The notes: generated from the sequence alone by a model not told the origin. 49,331 nt of DNA from CBIFVZ01 sp966185765 (GCA_966185765.1 CBIFVZ010000018.1:1-49331), one strand, 5' to 3'; shown: positions 18,035 to 25,801, counted from the first letter of the stretch. Program-made: numbers and translations.

Positions 18035-18052
18035 GAGACTGATGACAAATCT

Positions 18053-18166
18053 CATCCTGTGACAAACAGGATGGATAACACCCAATAAAGCAATAAGGAA
18101 AATCAATTCATTGATTTTCGCCTGCTCACCACAAAGAAGGAAAAACCACGCTTTTTCCTTCTTTGT
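18053..18166. repeat. Three further inverted repeats between the paired hairpins
   Basis: Three perfect inverted repeats lie between the two identical hairpins: 18053-18073 (8-bp stem CATCCTGT/ACAGGATG, 5-nt loop), 18098-18119 (10-bp stem GAAAATCAAT/ATTGATTTTC, 2-nt centre) and 18131-18166 (15-bp stem ACAAAGAAGGAAAAA, 6-nt loop). None has a clear T tract. The minus-strand frame through them (17927-18211) merely encodes the repeated hairpin twice as NARYFRAF and is not considered a gene. Confidence 0.75.
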
Positions 18167-18176
18167 CTGCAATCTG

Positions 18177-18199
18177 AACGCCCGAAAATATCGGGCGTT
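18177..18199 (+). terminator. Hairpin repeat copy 2
   Basis: Identical in all 23 nt to the hairpin at 18012-18034. On the plus strand its stem runs into TTTTT (18198-18202), whereas on the minus strand it is preceded by AAAAA and followed by TTCAG. It lies 27 nt past the stop of the TPR/glycosyltransferase-like gene. Its T tract faces the opposite direction from copy 1, so the pair would block transcription entering the interval from the left and leaving it toward rmuC. Confidence 0.55.
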
Positions 18200-18226
18200 T
18201 TTGCGCTGCATTGTACCGCGCGACGG

Positions 18227-19495
18227 TCAGTCCAGACGCGTGGCTACCTTGCCTTCACGCACCCCTTCAGCAATAAAGAACGGCACTCCCAGCTTCCACT
18301 GACCACCGTCGACCGTTGCCTCATAGCGACATTCTTCCCCATCAACGGTCAGAACGATCGGCTGCTGGCTGCCATCCGGCAACGTTGAAGCGCCGGCAAG
18401 CCCCGAATAACCGGCATTGCTACCAACATGGAAAGTGTCCAGCGGCCAACGTACCGGTGCATGAGCGGGCCACGGTTGGGCATCAGCAAAGCCAAACAAC
18501 TCGTCATGGTTCAGCAGACTTTGTTTTACCGTTGACCACAGCACGCTTTTAAGAAAGTACTGATCGGTAAAACGCACGCTGCCTTTGTACTGTTCAATAA
18601 AGCTGCGCATCAGACTGTCAATATCGGCAATGATGCCGCCACAACCGCCCCACATGCCTGCCAGTAGCAGTTCGGTATGGGTAAAGTAATCGCGCATATG
18701 GTGGAAATAGTATGGCGATGCCAGCCATGCCTCGACCGCGGCCTGCTCGCGCTCAGACAGCAATGAGTCAGCATCGCGCACGATGTAGCGCTCAACGGCC
18801 GGGTCGCTGACTACCTTAAAACGCCACAGCGTCGGGAAAATGGTTTTCTCCGCGCTCATATCAACCAGTTGCGCACCCCGTGCGCGTAAACGCTGCCAGA
18901 CATGCTGTGGCACAGAGTCATCAAGATAAACGCGACAAGTCCAGTGTGGAAACAGCTCACGGGCGACGTCGACGTTTTTTACCATCGTTTCACAGTAGCG
19001 CGGCTGCGCGCCATACAGGCTAAAAGAGATGATATTTTTTTCCGGATGCGCCGCGTCAAACGGCTTCGGTGCGCCATCAGGTAACGCTAACGCAGGTGTG
19101 CGGCTAAAGCGGGCATCCGCCTGAGTGAGGGACTCGCAGCCGTAGCGGCGCACTTCATCATCTTTTTTCAGCCAGCCGCAGACCTCGGTAAAGCCATCCA
19201 GCCAGGTTTCAGACGCGCTGTCGCGCTGTGGCGACTGATAGATACGGCGATACGCTTTATAAGACTTTTCATAGTCTTTTAACCGCATCAGGCAGAGCGC
19301 GTAATCGCTTTTCACCTGAAGGTTATTCGGCATTTCTGACAGCACTATCTCACAGCAACGTGCGGCTTCCGCATAATCCTCCTGAGCCATAGCAGCACGG
19401 AAACGTGTCGCCATAGTGTTGAGCTTATCCTGAATTCTGGACGTATCTTGCGAATGACGCGCCCCGAAACGGCGCTGTTGAAAAGTAGAACGCAT
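18227..19495 (-). CDS. TPR-containing putative glycosyltransferase-like protein
   Basis: I do not recognise a named gene. ATG 19495 (MRSTFQQRR, 422 aa) has AAGG 8 nt upstream; ATG 19516 adds 7 residues but has no Shine-Dalgarno sequence. In the 422-aa numbering, about residues 35-85 form two TPR-like helical hairpins. About 155-340 resemble a GT-A nucleotide-sugar fold: IISFSLYG, FPHWTCRVYLDD, LWRFKVV, then RDADS (D241/D243, DxD-like) followed by SEREQAAVEAWL, an AGMWGG loop and FTDQYFL. There is no signal peptide or membrane span, so it is probably cytoplasmic. E. coli has udp directly beside rmuC, so this gene is an insertion relative to K-12. Whether it transfers sugar, and onto what, cannot be said. 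Confidence 0.85.
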   Translation of the reverse strand: MRSTFQQRRFGARHSQDTSRIQDKLNTMATRFRAAMAQEDYAEAARCCEIVLSEMPNNLQVKSDYALCLMRLKDYEKSYKAYRRIYQSPQRDSASETWLDGFTEVCGWLKKDDEVRRYGCESLTQADARFSRTPALALPDGAPKPFDAAHPEKNIISFSLYGAQPRYCETMVKNVDVARELFPHWTCRVYLDDSVPQHVWQRLRARGAQLVDMSAEKTIFPTLWRFKVVSDPAVERYIVRDADSLLSEREQAAVEAWLASPYYFHHMRDYFTHTELLLAGMWGGCGGIIADIDSLMRSFIEQYKGSVRFTDQYFLKSVLWSTVKQSLLNHDELFGFADAQPWPAHAPVRWPLDTFHVGSNAGYSGLAGASTLPDGSQQPIVLTVDGEECRYEATVDGGQWKLGVPFFIAEGVREGKVATRLD

Positions 19496-19532
19496 CCCTG
19501 GAACCTTTTTATTCATTTATCTGATGAAGGTG

Positions 19533-19559
19533 GCGCATTCCGGCACATCCGGAATGCGC
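19533..19559. repeat. 11-bp palindrome between udp and the TPR gene
   Basis: GCGCATTCCGG and CCGGAATGCGC form a perfect 11-bp stem with a 5-nt loop, 8 nt after the udp stop. It has no T tract on the minus strand, so it looks more like an mRNA-stabilising or REP-like hairpin than a classical terminator. Confidence 0.7.
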
Positions 19560-19566
19560 TAACACG

Positions 19567-20328
19567 TTACATCAGACGACGGGCAGCCTCCACCACGATT
19601 TTCACTGCGTGGCTTTCCGTCTGCTTCATGGTGGCAGCATCAGGAATTTCCTGCTGCGTACGGTTAACGATAACGCCTGCCACCATACCCGCGCGCAGCC
19701 CCTGGCTTGCACACATGGTCAACAGTGTCGCGGACTCCATCTCATAGTTCATCACCCCCATCTGCTGCCACTCTTCCATTGACCCCTGGAAGCGGCGCAC
19801 AACGCGACCTGAGAAGGTATCGTAGCGCTCCTGGCCCGGATAAAACGTATCAGAAGAAGCGGTAATACCGATGTGGGTGGTGGCACCCACGGCTTTCGCC
19901 GCCTCAACCAGCGCGGTGGTACAGGCAAAATCGGCGACAGCCGGGTATTCCATTGGCGCAAAATGCAGGCTGGCACCGTCAAGGCGAACGGAACCGGTGG
20001 TCACCAGCACATCACCCACGTTGATATGCGGCTGGATTGCTCCGGTAGTACCCACGCGCAGGAAAGTGCGAATGCCAAGCTGCGCCAGCTCTTCGACGGC
20101 AATAGAGGTCGACGGACCACCAATACCGGTAGAGCAGACAATGACTGCCTTGCCGTCAATCTCGGCACGCCAGGTGGTAAATTCGCGGTGCGATGCCAGC
20201 TTCACCGGGTTAACCATCAGCGCCGCTATCTTCTCCACCCGCTCCGGATCGCCCGGCACGATAGCCAGCGTCGCGCCCTGCAGGCAGCTTTTGGTAAGAC
20301 CAAGATGAAAGACATCAGACTGAGACAT
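19567..20328 (-). CDS. udp: Uridine phosphorylase Udp
   Basis: Udp reversibly phosphorolyses uridine to uracil and ribose-1-phosphate. The 253-residue protein equals the E. coli length and contains the NP-I family features: IVPGDPERVEKIA (phosphate site), GTTGAIQPHINVGDVLV, and MNYEMESATLLTM with the ribose-binding MEME-type Glu. AAGGAG lies just upstream of the ATG. Two CRP sites upstream match the CRP/CytR-controlled arrangement of E. coli udp. Confidence 0.98.
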   Translation of the reverse strand: MSQSDVFHLGLTKSCLQGATLAIVPGDPERVEKIAALMVNPVKLASHREFTTWRAEIDGKAVIVCSTGIGGPSTSIAVEELAQLGIRTFLRVGTTGAIQPHINVGDVLVTTGSVRLDGASLHFAPMEYPAVADFACTTALVEAAKAVGATTHIGITASSDTFYPGQERYDTFSGRVVRRFQGSMEEWQQMGVMNYEMESATLLTMCASQGLRAGMVAGVIVNRTQQEIPDAATMKQTESHAVKIVVEAARRLM

Positions 20329-20371
20329 GACAGGCTCCTTGTGGAATCGGATATGAGTGTAGCAAAGCGGT

Positions 20372-20414
20372 ACTGTAACGAAGCTACAGATAAATTTTCG
20401 TGATGTATTTCACC
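20372..20414 (-). promoter_or_regulatory. udp promoter with CRP site 1 (class II)
   Basis: The CRP site has perfect GTGA-N6-TCAC half-sites (20399-20414). On the minus strand, -10 TACAGT is at 20372-20377. With a start near 20365 the CRP dyad centres at about -41.5, the class II position known for E. coli udp. No good -35 exists, consistent with activator dependence. Confidence 0.75.
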
Positions 20415-20450
20415 ATGAATGAAACACGTTACATCATCCTGACTATTATT

Positions 20451-20466
20451 AGCGGCACAGATCACA
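20451..20466 (-). promoter_or_regulatory. udp upstream CRP site 2 (weak)
   Basis: On the minus strand TGTGATCTGTGCCGCT keeps only one strong half-site (TGTGA). Its centre is about -93.5 from the predicted udp start, the spacing reported for the second CRP site in E. coli udp, where CytR binds between the two CRP dimers. The call rests mainly on that spacing. Confidence 0.5.
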
Positions 20467-20581
20467 AAACTGAGGGCAAATTCTCAATAGCCGCTGAGGT
20501 ATGGCGACTTTTGCCACACAACTGTTAATGCTGTTCGGGCTATAGTTAGCTGACTGCGCTAAATCAGGTACGGAGAGACCC

Positions 20582-21409
20582 ATGACAGATAACACAACGC
20601 ACAATAAACCGGGCGGCAGTTTCGCACCGGCTGTATCACCTGCCTCCCCCACTGCCATTCATACACCGGACGACGGCCTGCACACCGGAGAAACCACCGT
20701 GCCAACTCGCGGCGAAAGTATGCCCGCCTGGTTTGCCCGCCCGAAAGGCGATGCTGCCGACCTGCCGGTGGTTATCGTGGTGCAGGAAATATTTGGAGTA
20801 CATGAACACATCCGCGATATCTGCCGTCGTCTGGCGCAACAGGGTTATCTGGCCGTCGCACCCGAACTCTATTTTCGCCAGGGTGACCCGAACGACTATG
20901 ACGATATTCCCACCCTGTTTAACGAGCTGGTGATGAAAGTGCCCGATGCGCAGGTGCTGGCCGATCTCGATCATGTTGCCAGTTGGGCAGCACGCCACGG
21001 TGGCAACGCCAACCGACTGCTGATCACCGGTTTTTGTTGGGGCGGACGCATTGCGTGGCTCTATGCTGCACATAATCCACAGATTAAAGCCGCTGTTGCA
21101 TGGTATGGCCGCCTGACTGGCGATAAATCGCTGAATTGTCCGAAGCATCCGGTGGATATCGCCACCGAACTCAGCGCGCCCGTGCTGGGCCTGTACGGGG
21201 CAAAAGACACCGGGATATCGCTTGAATCTGTCGATACCATGCGCCAGGCGCTGCGTGCAGCGAATGCAAAAGCGGAGATTGTGGTGTACCCCGATGTGGG
21301 TCATGCCTTCAACGCCGATTATCGCCCGAGCTACGATGCCGAAGCGGCACAGGATGGCTGGCAACGTATGCTGGCATGGTTTGAGCGCTACGGTGGCGCA
21401 AAAGCATAA
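20582..21409 (+). CDS. dlhH: Dienelactone hydrolase family protein DlhH
   Basis: This is an alpha/beta hydrolase of the dienelactone hydrolase family (E. coli YsgA/DlhH); its physiological substrate is not established. The 275-residue protein contains VVIVVQEIFGVHEHIRDICRRL, the nucleophile elbow GFCWGG (catalytic Cys, about residue 156), and the catalytic Asp and His in LYGAKDTGI and GHAFNADYRPSY. ATG 20582 follows GGAGAG. It is divergent from udp and convergent with metE. Confidence 0.94.
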   Translation: MTDNTTHNKPGGSFAPAVSPASPTAIHTPDDGLHTGETTVPTRGESMPAWFARPKGDAADLPVVIVVQEIFGVHEHIRDICRRLAQQGYLAVAPELYFRQGDPNDYDDIPTLFNELVMKVPDAQVLADLDHVASWAARHGGNANRLLITGFCWGGRIAWLYAAHNPQIKAAVAWYGRLTGDKSLNCPKHPVDIATELSAPVLGLYGAKDTGISLESVDTMRQALRAANAKAEIVVYPDVGHAFNADYRPSYDAEAAQDGWQRMLAWFERYGGAKA

Positions 21410-21437
21410 CGCCCCGCCGTGAAAGCGGGCCGGATAC

Positions 21438-21476
21438 CATGACCGGGAGGCGCCCTGCCTCCCGGTCATGTTTTAT
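21438..21476 (+). terminator. Strong hairpin terminator between dlhH and metE
   Basis: A perfect 14-bp stem (CATGACCGGGAGGC / GCCTCCCGGTCATG, 21438-21470) with a 5-nt loop is followed by TTTTAT. It terminates dlhH, and the T tract overlaps the metE stop codon on the other strand. For metE the following bases are GGTATCC, so termination in that direction is unsupported. Confidence 0.85.
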
Positions 21477-23734
21477 GCCTGTCGCAGGTTTTGCGCGGCC
21501 TGCACCATGTTAGCCAGCGCGGCACGGGTTTCTGGCCAGCCACGGGTTTTAAGGCCGCAGTCCGGGTTAACCCATAAACGCTCTGCCGGAATGCGCTGCG
21601 CTGCTTTTTTCAATAGCGCCTCAATCCACTCCACGCTCGGTACGTTTGGTGAGTGAATGTCATACACGCCAGGCCCAATTTCGTTCGGATAGTCGAACTC
21701 TTCAAACGACTCCAGCAGCTCCATGTCTGAGCGCGAGGTTTCGATGGTTATCACATCGGCATCCAGCGCGGCGATGGAATCCATGATGTCGTTGAACTCG
21801 CAATAACACATGTGAGTGTGAATCTGGGTTTCATCGCGGGCTACTGCCGCATTCAGGCGAAACGCGTCTACCGCCCAGCTCAGATAGGCCTCCCAGTCGC
21901 TGCGCTTGAGCGGCAGCCCTTCTCGCAGTGCCGGTTCATCAATCTGGATAATGCCGATACCGGCCGCTTCCAGGTCTGCCACTTCGTCACGTAGCGCCAG
22001 CGCAATCTGTCTGGCGATGGTTTCACGGCTCACATCTTCTCGCGGAAACGACCAGCACAGAATAGTGACCGGTCCGGTCAGCATGCCTTTTACGGGTTTA
22101 TCGGTCAGCGACTGCGCGTACTTTGCCCACTCCACGGTAATCGGCTGCGGGCGGCTCACATCACCAATCACGACCGGTGGCTTCACGCAGCGCGAGCCAT
22201 AGCTCTGCACCCAACCGTTCTGCGTAAAGACAAAGCCGTCCAGATGTTCGCCAAAGTATTCCACCATGTCGTTACGCTCGGCCTCACCGTGTACCAGCAC
22301 GTCCAGCCCCAGGCGCTCCTGCTCCTGTACCGCCTGTTTGATATGCTCGGCAATGCCGGTGCGGTAGTGGCTGGCATCGAGGTTGCCTTTTTTGAAGTCC
22401 AGACGCAGACCGCGGATTTCTGTGGTTTGCGGGAAAGAACCGATGGTGGTGGTCGGCCAGTCCGGCAGTTTGAAGCGCGCACGCTGGGCTTCAGCGCGCA
22501 CTGGATACGGATTCGCGCGCTGGCTGTCGCGAGCGGTAATAGCCGCCAGCCGTTTTTCCACCGCCGGGTTGTGCACGCGGCTTGAGCTGCGGCGGGCCTG
22601 AATCGGCGCGCTCCATGCGTTGATTTTTGCGCTATCACCGCTGTTGAGGGCGTCACGCAGCAGCGCCAGCTCCTCGCATTTTTGCAATGCAAAGGCAAAC
22701 CAGCTTTTCACCTCGGCATCCAGACGCGTTTCCACGCTCAGGTCGATGGGGCTGTGCAGCAACGAGCAGGACGACCCCACCCAGAGCGCCCGTTTGCCCA
22801 CCAGCGCCTGAATCTGCGCATATTTTTCCGTCAGATCGGCGCGCCAGACGTTGCGCCCGTTGACCAGGCCCGCAGAGAGCAGCCAGTCGGCAGGCAGGCA
22901 GCGGTGCAGTTCATTTACGTCGTCATGACCGTGCACCAGGTCTACGTGCAGCCCCTGAACCGGTAGCGCAGTAATGGTGTTGAGGTTCTCACTCACCCCT
23001 TCAAAATACGTGGTCAGCAGCAGCTTAACTTTACCTGTCAGCGCATCGTAAGCCGGTTTGAACGCCTCCAGCCACGCCTGAGGCAGTTCCAGAACCAAAG
23101 CCGGTTCATCAATCTGTACCCATTCCACGCCACGTTTTGCCAGTTCTGACAGTACCTGCTGATAAACCGGCAGGATATCGTTGAGTAGCGACAGGCGGTC
23201 AAACGCCTCGCCCTTCACTTTACCCAGCCACAGGTAAGTAACCGGTCCCAGCAGCACAGGCTTCACGTTGTGGCCCAGTGCGAGTGCTTCATCCACCTCT
23301 TCAAGCAACTGGGTCCAGGTCAGGGCGAACTGCTGGCCTTTGGTAAATTCCGGTACCATGTAGTGATAGTTGGTGTTAAACCATTTGGTCATTTCCGCTG
23401 CCGCAGCAGGCTCCCCGGTCGGCGCACGGCCACGACCAATGCGAAACAACGTGTCGATATCCACCGAACCGTCTTTATTCTGGTGGCGCGCAGGCACGTT
23501 GCCCAGCAGCAGGCTGGTGGTAAGCACGTGATCGTACCAGGCAAAGTCGCCAACTGGTAGCAGGTCAATCCCGGCGTCTTTTTGCTGCTGCCAGTGACGC
23601 GCGCGCAGCTCACGGCCAACGGCCAGCAGTTCTTCACGCGAGCTGTTGCCCGCCCAGTAGCTTTCTTGTGCTTTTTTCAGTTCGCGGCGCAGACCGACGC
23701 GAGGAAAACCGAGAGTGTGGTTGCGGATGGTCAT
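21473..23734 (-). CDS. metE: Cobalamin-independent methionine synthase MetE
   Basis: MetE transfers a methyl group from methyltetrahydropteroyl-triglutamate to homocysteine without B12. The 753-residue protein matches E. coli MetE. The C-terminal catalytic barrel carries the zinc ligands in IHTHMCYCEFND (His and Cys), the Glu in TIETSRSDMELL and the Cys in NPDCGLKTRGW. GGAG lies about 9 nt before the ATG. It is divergent from metR; its predicted leader of about 180 nt contains an ERIC element. Confidence 0.98.
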   Translation of the reverse strand: MTIRNHTLGFPRVGLRRELKKAQESYWAGNSSREELLAVGRELRARHWQQQKDAGIDLLPVGDFAWYDHVLTTSLLLGNVPARHQNKDGSVDIDTLFRIGRGRAPTGEPAAAAEMTKWFNTNYHYMVPEFTKGQQFALTWTQLLEEVDEALALGHNVKPVLLGPVTYLWLGKVKGEAFDRLSLLNDILPVYQQVLSELAKRGVEWVQIDEPALVLELPQAWLEAFKPAYDALTGKVKLLLTTYFEGVSENLNTITALPVQGLHVDLVHGHDDVNELHRCLPADWLLSAGLVNGRNVWRADLTEKYAQIQALVGKRALWVGSSCSLLHSPIDLSVETRLDAEVKSWFAFALQKCEELALLRDALNSGDSAKINAWSAPIQARRSSSRVHNPAVEKRLAAITARDSQRANPYPVRAEAQRARFKLPDWPTTTIGSFPQTTEIRGLRLDFKKGNLDASHYRTGIAEHIKQAVQEQERLGLDVLVHGEAERNDMVEYFGEHLDGFVFTQNGWVQSYGSRCVKPPVVIGDVSRPQPITVEWAKYAQSLTDKPVKGMLTGPVTILCWSFPREDVSRETIARQIALALRDEVADLEAAGIGIIQIDEPALREGLPLKRSDWEAYLSWAVDAFRLNAAVARDETQIHTHMCYCEFNDIMDSIAALDADVITIETSRSDMELLESFEEFDYPNEIGPGVYDIHSPNVPSVEWIEALLKKAAQRIPAERLWVNPDCGLKTRGWPETRAALANMVQAAQNLRQA

Positions 23735-23771
23735 GTGTTTTTCTCCATTTTGTCCGGGATTCCAGCGTCAA

Positions 23772-23892
23772 ACTCTAAATAATTCGGTTTGCAGGAAGGC
23801 GGCGACGCAGCGAATCTTCGGGAGCTTACTCAAGTAAGTGACCGGAGTGAGCGAGGAAAGCCAACGCACCTGCAAGCTGAATTATGACGAGT
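23772..23892 (-). repeat. ERIC (IRU) element in the metE leader
   Basis: The imperfect palindrome of about 121 bp has 24-bp inverted ends (ACTCTAAATAATTCGG... against ACTCGTCATAATTCAG... read on the minus strand) and the ERIC core GAGCTTACTCAAGTAAGTGA with flanking GTGAGCG, close to the ERIC consensus that underlies the ERIC1R/ERIC2 primers. It begins 37 nt upstream of the metE ATG and ends 3 nt before the MetJ boxes. Confidence 0.9.
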
Positions 23893-23895
23893 TTT

Positions 23896-23919
23896 GGACG
23901 TCTGGATGTTTACACATCC
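23896..23919. promoter_or_regulatory. MetJ operator: three tandem met boxes
   Basis: Three contiguous 8-mers, GGACGTCT, GGATGTTT and ACACATCC, match the met-box consensus AGACGTCT at 7, 5 and 5 of 8 positions. They overlap the predicted metR -35 and the predicted metE start site, so the MetJ-SAM repressor could shut off both genes. Confidence 0.75.
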
Positions 23920-23937
23920 ATAATTGCCGGGTACTGT
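23909..23937 (+). promoter_or_regulatory. Predicted metR promoter
   Basis: TTTACA (23909-23914) and TACTGT (23932-23937) are spaced 17 bp. The -35 lies inside the MetJ operator, giving a start near 23944 and a leader of about 40 nt. Confidence 0.55.
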
Positions 23938-23948
23938 ATATTCCTCAA
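23920..23948 (-). promoter_or_regulatory. Predicted metE promoter
   Basis: On the minus strand TTGAGG (23943-23948) and AATTAT (23920-23925) are spaced 17 bp and overlap the divergent metR promoter. The predicted start is near 23913, placing the ERIC element within the transcribed leader. Confidence 0.5.
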
Positions 23949-23970
23949 GCGCAAATTGTTCATGGCCAAG

Positions 23971-23983
23971 TGAAGGACTTTCA
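23971..23983. promoter_or_regulatory. MetR box
   Basis: TGAAGGACTTTCA fits the MetR consensus TGAA-N5-TTCA exactly. It centres about 64 bp upstream of the predicted metE start, the usual recognition position for a LysR-type activator. It also overlaps the metR Shine-Dalgarno AAGGA and start codon, so it may couple metE activation with metR autorepression. Confidence 0.6.
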
Positions 23984-24936
23984 TGATTGAGATAAAACAT
24001 CTGCGAACCCTGCAGGCGCTGCGCAGCAGTGGGTCGCTGGCGGGGGCGGCGGCGGCCCTGCATCAGACGCAGTCGGCGTTGTCGCATCAGTTCAGCGATC
24101 TGGAACAGCGCCTCGGCTTTCGCTTATTTGTGCGTAAAAGTCAGCCGCTGCGCTTTACGGCACAGGGAGAGATTCTGCTGCGTTTAGCCGAGCAGGTTCT
24201 GCCGCAAATCAGCCGTGCGCTTCAGGCCTGTAACGAACCGCAGCAAACCCGGCTGCGCCTGGCGATTGAGTGCCACAGCTGCATTCAGTGGCTCACACCT
24301 GCGCTTGAACAGTTCCGCACACAGTGGCCACAGGTGGAAATGGATTTTCATTCTGGGGTGACGTTCGATCCACAGCCGGCCCTGCAACAGGGTGAGCTGG
24401 ATATTGTGTTAACGTCCGACATCCTGCCGCGCAGCGGCCTGCACTATTCGCCGATGTTCGATTATGAAGTACGCCTCGTGCTGGCGACCGATCATCCACT
24501 GGCGGGCAAATCCCACATCCAGCCGGAGGATCTGGCAAGCGAGACCTTGCTGATTTACCCCGTACAGCGCAGCCGCCTTGATATCTGGCGTCACTTCCTG
24601 CAACCGGCAGGTATCAGCCCGTCGCTCAAAAGTGTGGACAATACGTTACTGTTGCTTCAGATGGTGTCAGCACGCATGGGCATCGCCGCGCTGCCGCACT
24701 GGGTAGTGGAAAGCGTTGAACGCCAGGGTCTGGTGGTCACCAAAACCCTGGGCGAAGGACTGTGGAGCCGGTTGTACGCCGCCGTGCGTGACGGCGAACA
24801 ACGCCAGCCGGTCACGCAAGCGTTTATTCGTTCGGCGCGCAATCACGCCTGCGAGAGTCTGCCGTTTGTGCGCAGCGCGGAGCGACCCAGCGCCGATGCA
24901 CCCATAGTGAAGCCAGTATCACCGCTCCACCCATGA
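23983..24936 (+). CDS. metR: LysR-type regulator of methionine genes MetR
   Basis: MetR activates metE and other methionine genes, with homocysteine as co-effector. The 317-residue protein has the N-terminal LysR winged HTH (about 1-60, IEIKHLRTLQALRSSGSLAGAAAALHQTQSALSHQFSDLEQRLG) and a periplasmic-binding-protein-like effector domain (about 90-290). Its last 113 nt overlap the 3' end of yigM on the opposite strand; both C termini resemble those of E. coli, so the overlap looks ancestral. Confidence 0.97.
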   Translation: MIEIKHLRTLQALRSSGSLAGAAAALHQTQSALSHQFSDLEQRLGFRLFVRKSQPLRFTAQGEILLRLAEQVLPQISRALQACNEPQQTRLRLAIECHSCIQWLTPALEQFRTQWPQVEMDFHSGVTFDPQPALQQGELDIVLTSDILPRSGLHYSPMFDYEVRLVLATDHPLAGKSHIQPEDLASETLLIYPVQRSRLDIWRHFLQPAGISPSLKSVDNTLLLLQMVSARMGIAALPHWVVESVERQGLVVTKTLGEGLWSRLYAAVRDGEQRQPVTQAFIRSARNHACESLPFVRSAERPSADAPIVKPVSPLHP

Positions 24937-25723
24937 GAAAGCTCGGCCAGTGGGGCTGCTGCTGCCAGATGGCAAGATTGACCAGCAGCCCCGCCGGAAC
25001 GTGCATATTATTCATAATCCCAAGCGTACCGGCATCAACCTGCGTTGCCCCGTAGTTCCACATAAAATACCCAAGCCCGGACGCAACCACGCCCAGCCAG
25101 AGCAGAATGCCCCACTGCAAGCCGGTACCCGGTAGTTTCTGCGGATTGCCCAGCGCAAACCACGCAACAAGCGCCACCATAAATGCCCCAAGATAGAACC
25201 AGGAAAAGGCGCAGTGCTGCGGCATGGGGCTAACTTCCATCAGCCGCTTATAGCCCACCATACCGATAGCAAAACTGATATTGGCAAGCTGTACCAGCAA
25301 CAGGCCGGTCCAGAAATGATCGCTGATGCGGTCGTAGCGGATGATGGCCGCGCCCAGAACCGCCAGCAGCGCACTCAACGCATAGCTCCAGCGCAGCCTG
25401 CGTCCACGCATCACATCGTAGATAAGCGTGATGTACAGGGGCGTCAGCACCGTGAAGAGCAGGAACTCAGATACCGACAGATAGAGATAAGCCTGAAAGC
25501 TCAGCAAATACATAATGCCCAGTTGTAACGCCCCCATCAGCATATACATCACCAGCGTTTTAAGCGGGTAACCACGCACGCGCAGAAAGGGCAAAAATAC
25601 CAGCGCGGCCAGCCCCACGCGCATCAGCACGGAGAAGTAGCTGTCCACGTGGCCCGCCAGGTACTCGCCAATCAGGCTAAAGGAAAACGCCCACAGGATT
25701 GTGGTAATGATAAGTAGCGCCAC
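24824..25723 (-). CDS. yigM: Biotin transporter YigM (EamA family)
   Basis: YigM is an inner-membrane carrier reported to take up biotin in E. coli. The 299-residue protein has ten predicted membrane helices in two EamA repeats and ends in a positively charged tail (RRWVAPRCAQTADSRRRDC). The start codon is GTG at 25723 (MALLIITTILWAFSFSLIGEYL), matching the E. coli N terminus. It lies 117 nt downstream of yigL on the same strand. Confidence 0.93.
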   Translation of the reverse strand: MALLIITTILWAFSFSLIGEYLAGHVDSYFSVLMRVGLAALVFLPFLRVRGYPLKTLVMYMLMGALQLGIMYLLSFQAYLYLSVSEFLLFTVLTPLYITLIYDVMRGRRLRWSYALSALLAVLGAAIIRYDRISDHFWTGLLLVQLANISFAIGMVGYKRLMEVSPMPQHCAFSWFYLGAFMVALVAWFALGNPQKLPGTGLQWGILLWLGVVASGLGYFMWNYGATQVDAGTLGIMNNMHVPAGLLVNLAIWQQQPHWPSFLMGGAVILASLWVHRRWVAPRCAQTADSRRRDCAPNE

Positions 25724-25801
25724 GTTGTGCTCCGCCTCAGGCTTCAGAAGGTCTGGCCTGTTGAATCATAGTGAAGCAAGCATTGTAGCGAACAACGAGG
25801 T

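Noticed and set aside
17927..18211. 94-codon minus-strand frame between rmuC and the TPR gene
   Set aside because: It encodes NARYFRAF twice only because the same hairpin occurs twice; it reads through five inverted repeats and has no ribosome-binding site.
20636..21469. 277-codon minus-strand frame opposite dlhH
   Set aside because: Antisense shadow of a conserved hydrolase; it runs through the dlhH terminator hairpin.
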